DNA from: a virus
IMG/VR virus record: IMGVR_UViG_3300032241_002621
Coordinates: 1 to 36,755 of that record
Length of the DNA stretch: 36,755 nt
Direction: 5' to 3' (one strand)
Each line of letters begins with the position of its first letter. Position 1 is the first letter of the stretch. Position numbers and translations under genes: made by a program. Shown here one piece after another: positions 36,471 through 36,755 of the stretch. The notes beneath the pieces were generated by a model. It was not told where the DNA came from, did no database searches, and saw only the letters and a list, made by a program, of their open reading frames with translations.

Positions 36471-36755
36471 CGATCCCTGACACGATAAAAAATTTTACCC
36501 CCCCGGATTTTTTTAGATTTGGCATTTTTAAGCATTTCAATAATTCATAGGGGTAAATAAAATTTTTCAATTAACAGCTTTGTAAAAAATGGGGCAGGAT
36601 TTTTTTGGATTCGAGTTTTTAAAACGCTTCAAGGTTTTAGGAAAAAATTTTTCTAATTGAATAAAAAAAGAGACAGTCATAGCGGGTGGGGTGGCCCCCC
36701 CCATCAAAATATTTTTAAACTTTTTTCATAATAATTTTTTAATTTTTAATTATGT
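36471..36755. other. non-coding AT-rich end region with C-runs and a diverged direct repeat
   Basis: No convincing gene. It contains a C7 run (36498-36504), two diverged copies of GGATTTTTTT...TTCAA about 92 bases apart (36505-36540 and 36597-36632), and a GGGTGGGGTGG-CCCCCCCC stretch near 36683-36702 that can fold. Such features could mark a packaging or terminus region, but nothing here proves that. Confidence 0.5.

Overview
The window looks like part of the genome of a large, AT-rich, tailed phage with a contractile tail (a myovirus). It has a tape measure, a baseplate hub, spike and wedge set, several PKD-domain virion proteins, strong Shine-Dalgarno (SD) sites, and short late-type promoters resembling T4 (NATAAATA). 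Almost every gene I checked ends in TAA. No ribosomal RNA, tRNA, integrase or host chromosomal marker was seen, and the host cannot be named from this sequence.

Layout. At the left edge is the 3' end of a plus-strand gene (to 131). A minus-strand block follows (7738 down to 128): a coiled-coil protein, three related PKD-type virion proteins (one carrying about 20 copies of a roughly 12-residue repeat), a DUF115-like protein and a small unknown. A plus-strand nucleoside 2-deoxyribosyltransferase-like gene (7799-8320) separates this from the main tail operon. That operon reads right to left from 26310 to 8317: GINLHYL-motif protein, 1837-aa tape measure, tail-tube/baseplate protein, gp53/LysM-type protein, hub, OB-fold spike, gp25, gp6/gpJ, gpI-like giant, fibre-type proteins and a small GT-like protein. 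The gene order is that of P2/Mu/PBSX-type tails, although the promoters look T4-like.

From 26404 rightwards the window becomes accessory. It holds a zinc-ribbon protein, a bidirectional terminator, a Pmp3/UPF0057 membrane peptide, a GT8-like enzyme, and a minus-strand set of probable virion or packaging proteins. A plus-strand run follows: coiled-coil/TM protein, a CCA/poly(A)-polymerase-like protein with an altered active site, an HEWAH metalloprotease-like protein, another GT-A-like protein and small unknowns. At 34274-34794 is an island of visibly higher G+C with two unknown genes. After it come an inverted repeat, an 18-T tract and a zinc-finger remnant. A fibre-like frame at 35205-35882 is interrupted by two in-frame TAA codons at positions where Gln would fit. 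The right edge is repetitive non-coding DNA.

How it fits together: the minus-strand genes supply the tail and baseplate. Four scattered glycosyltransferase-like genes, the deoxyribosyltransferase and Pmp3 look like host-manipulating or auxiliary cargo. Several proteins share an N-terminal 'F/L-x-E-W/F-I/L' start that may be a capsid-targeting signal. The most interesting leads are the interrupted fibre frame, the PKD/12-mer repeat paralogue trio, the altered nucleotidyltransferase with a possible capsid-targeting N-terminus, and the foreign-looking island.
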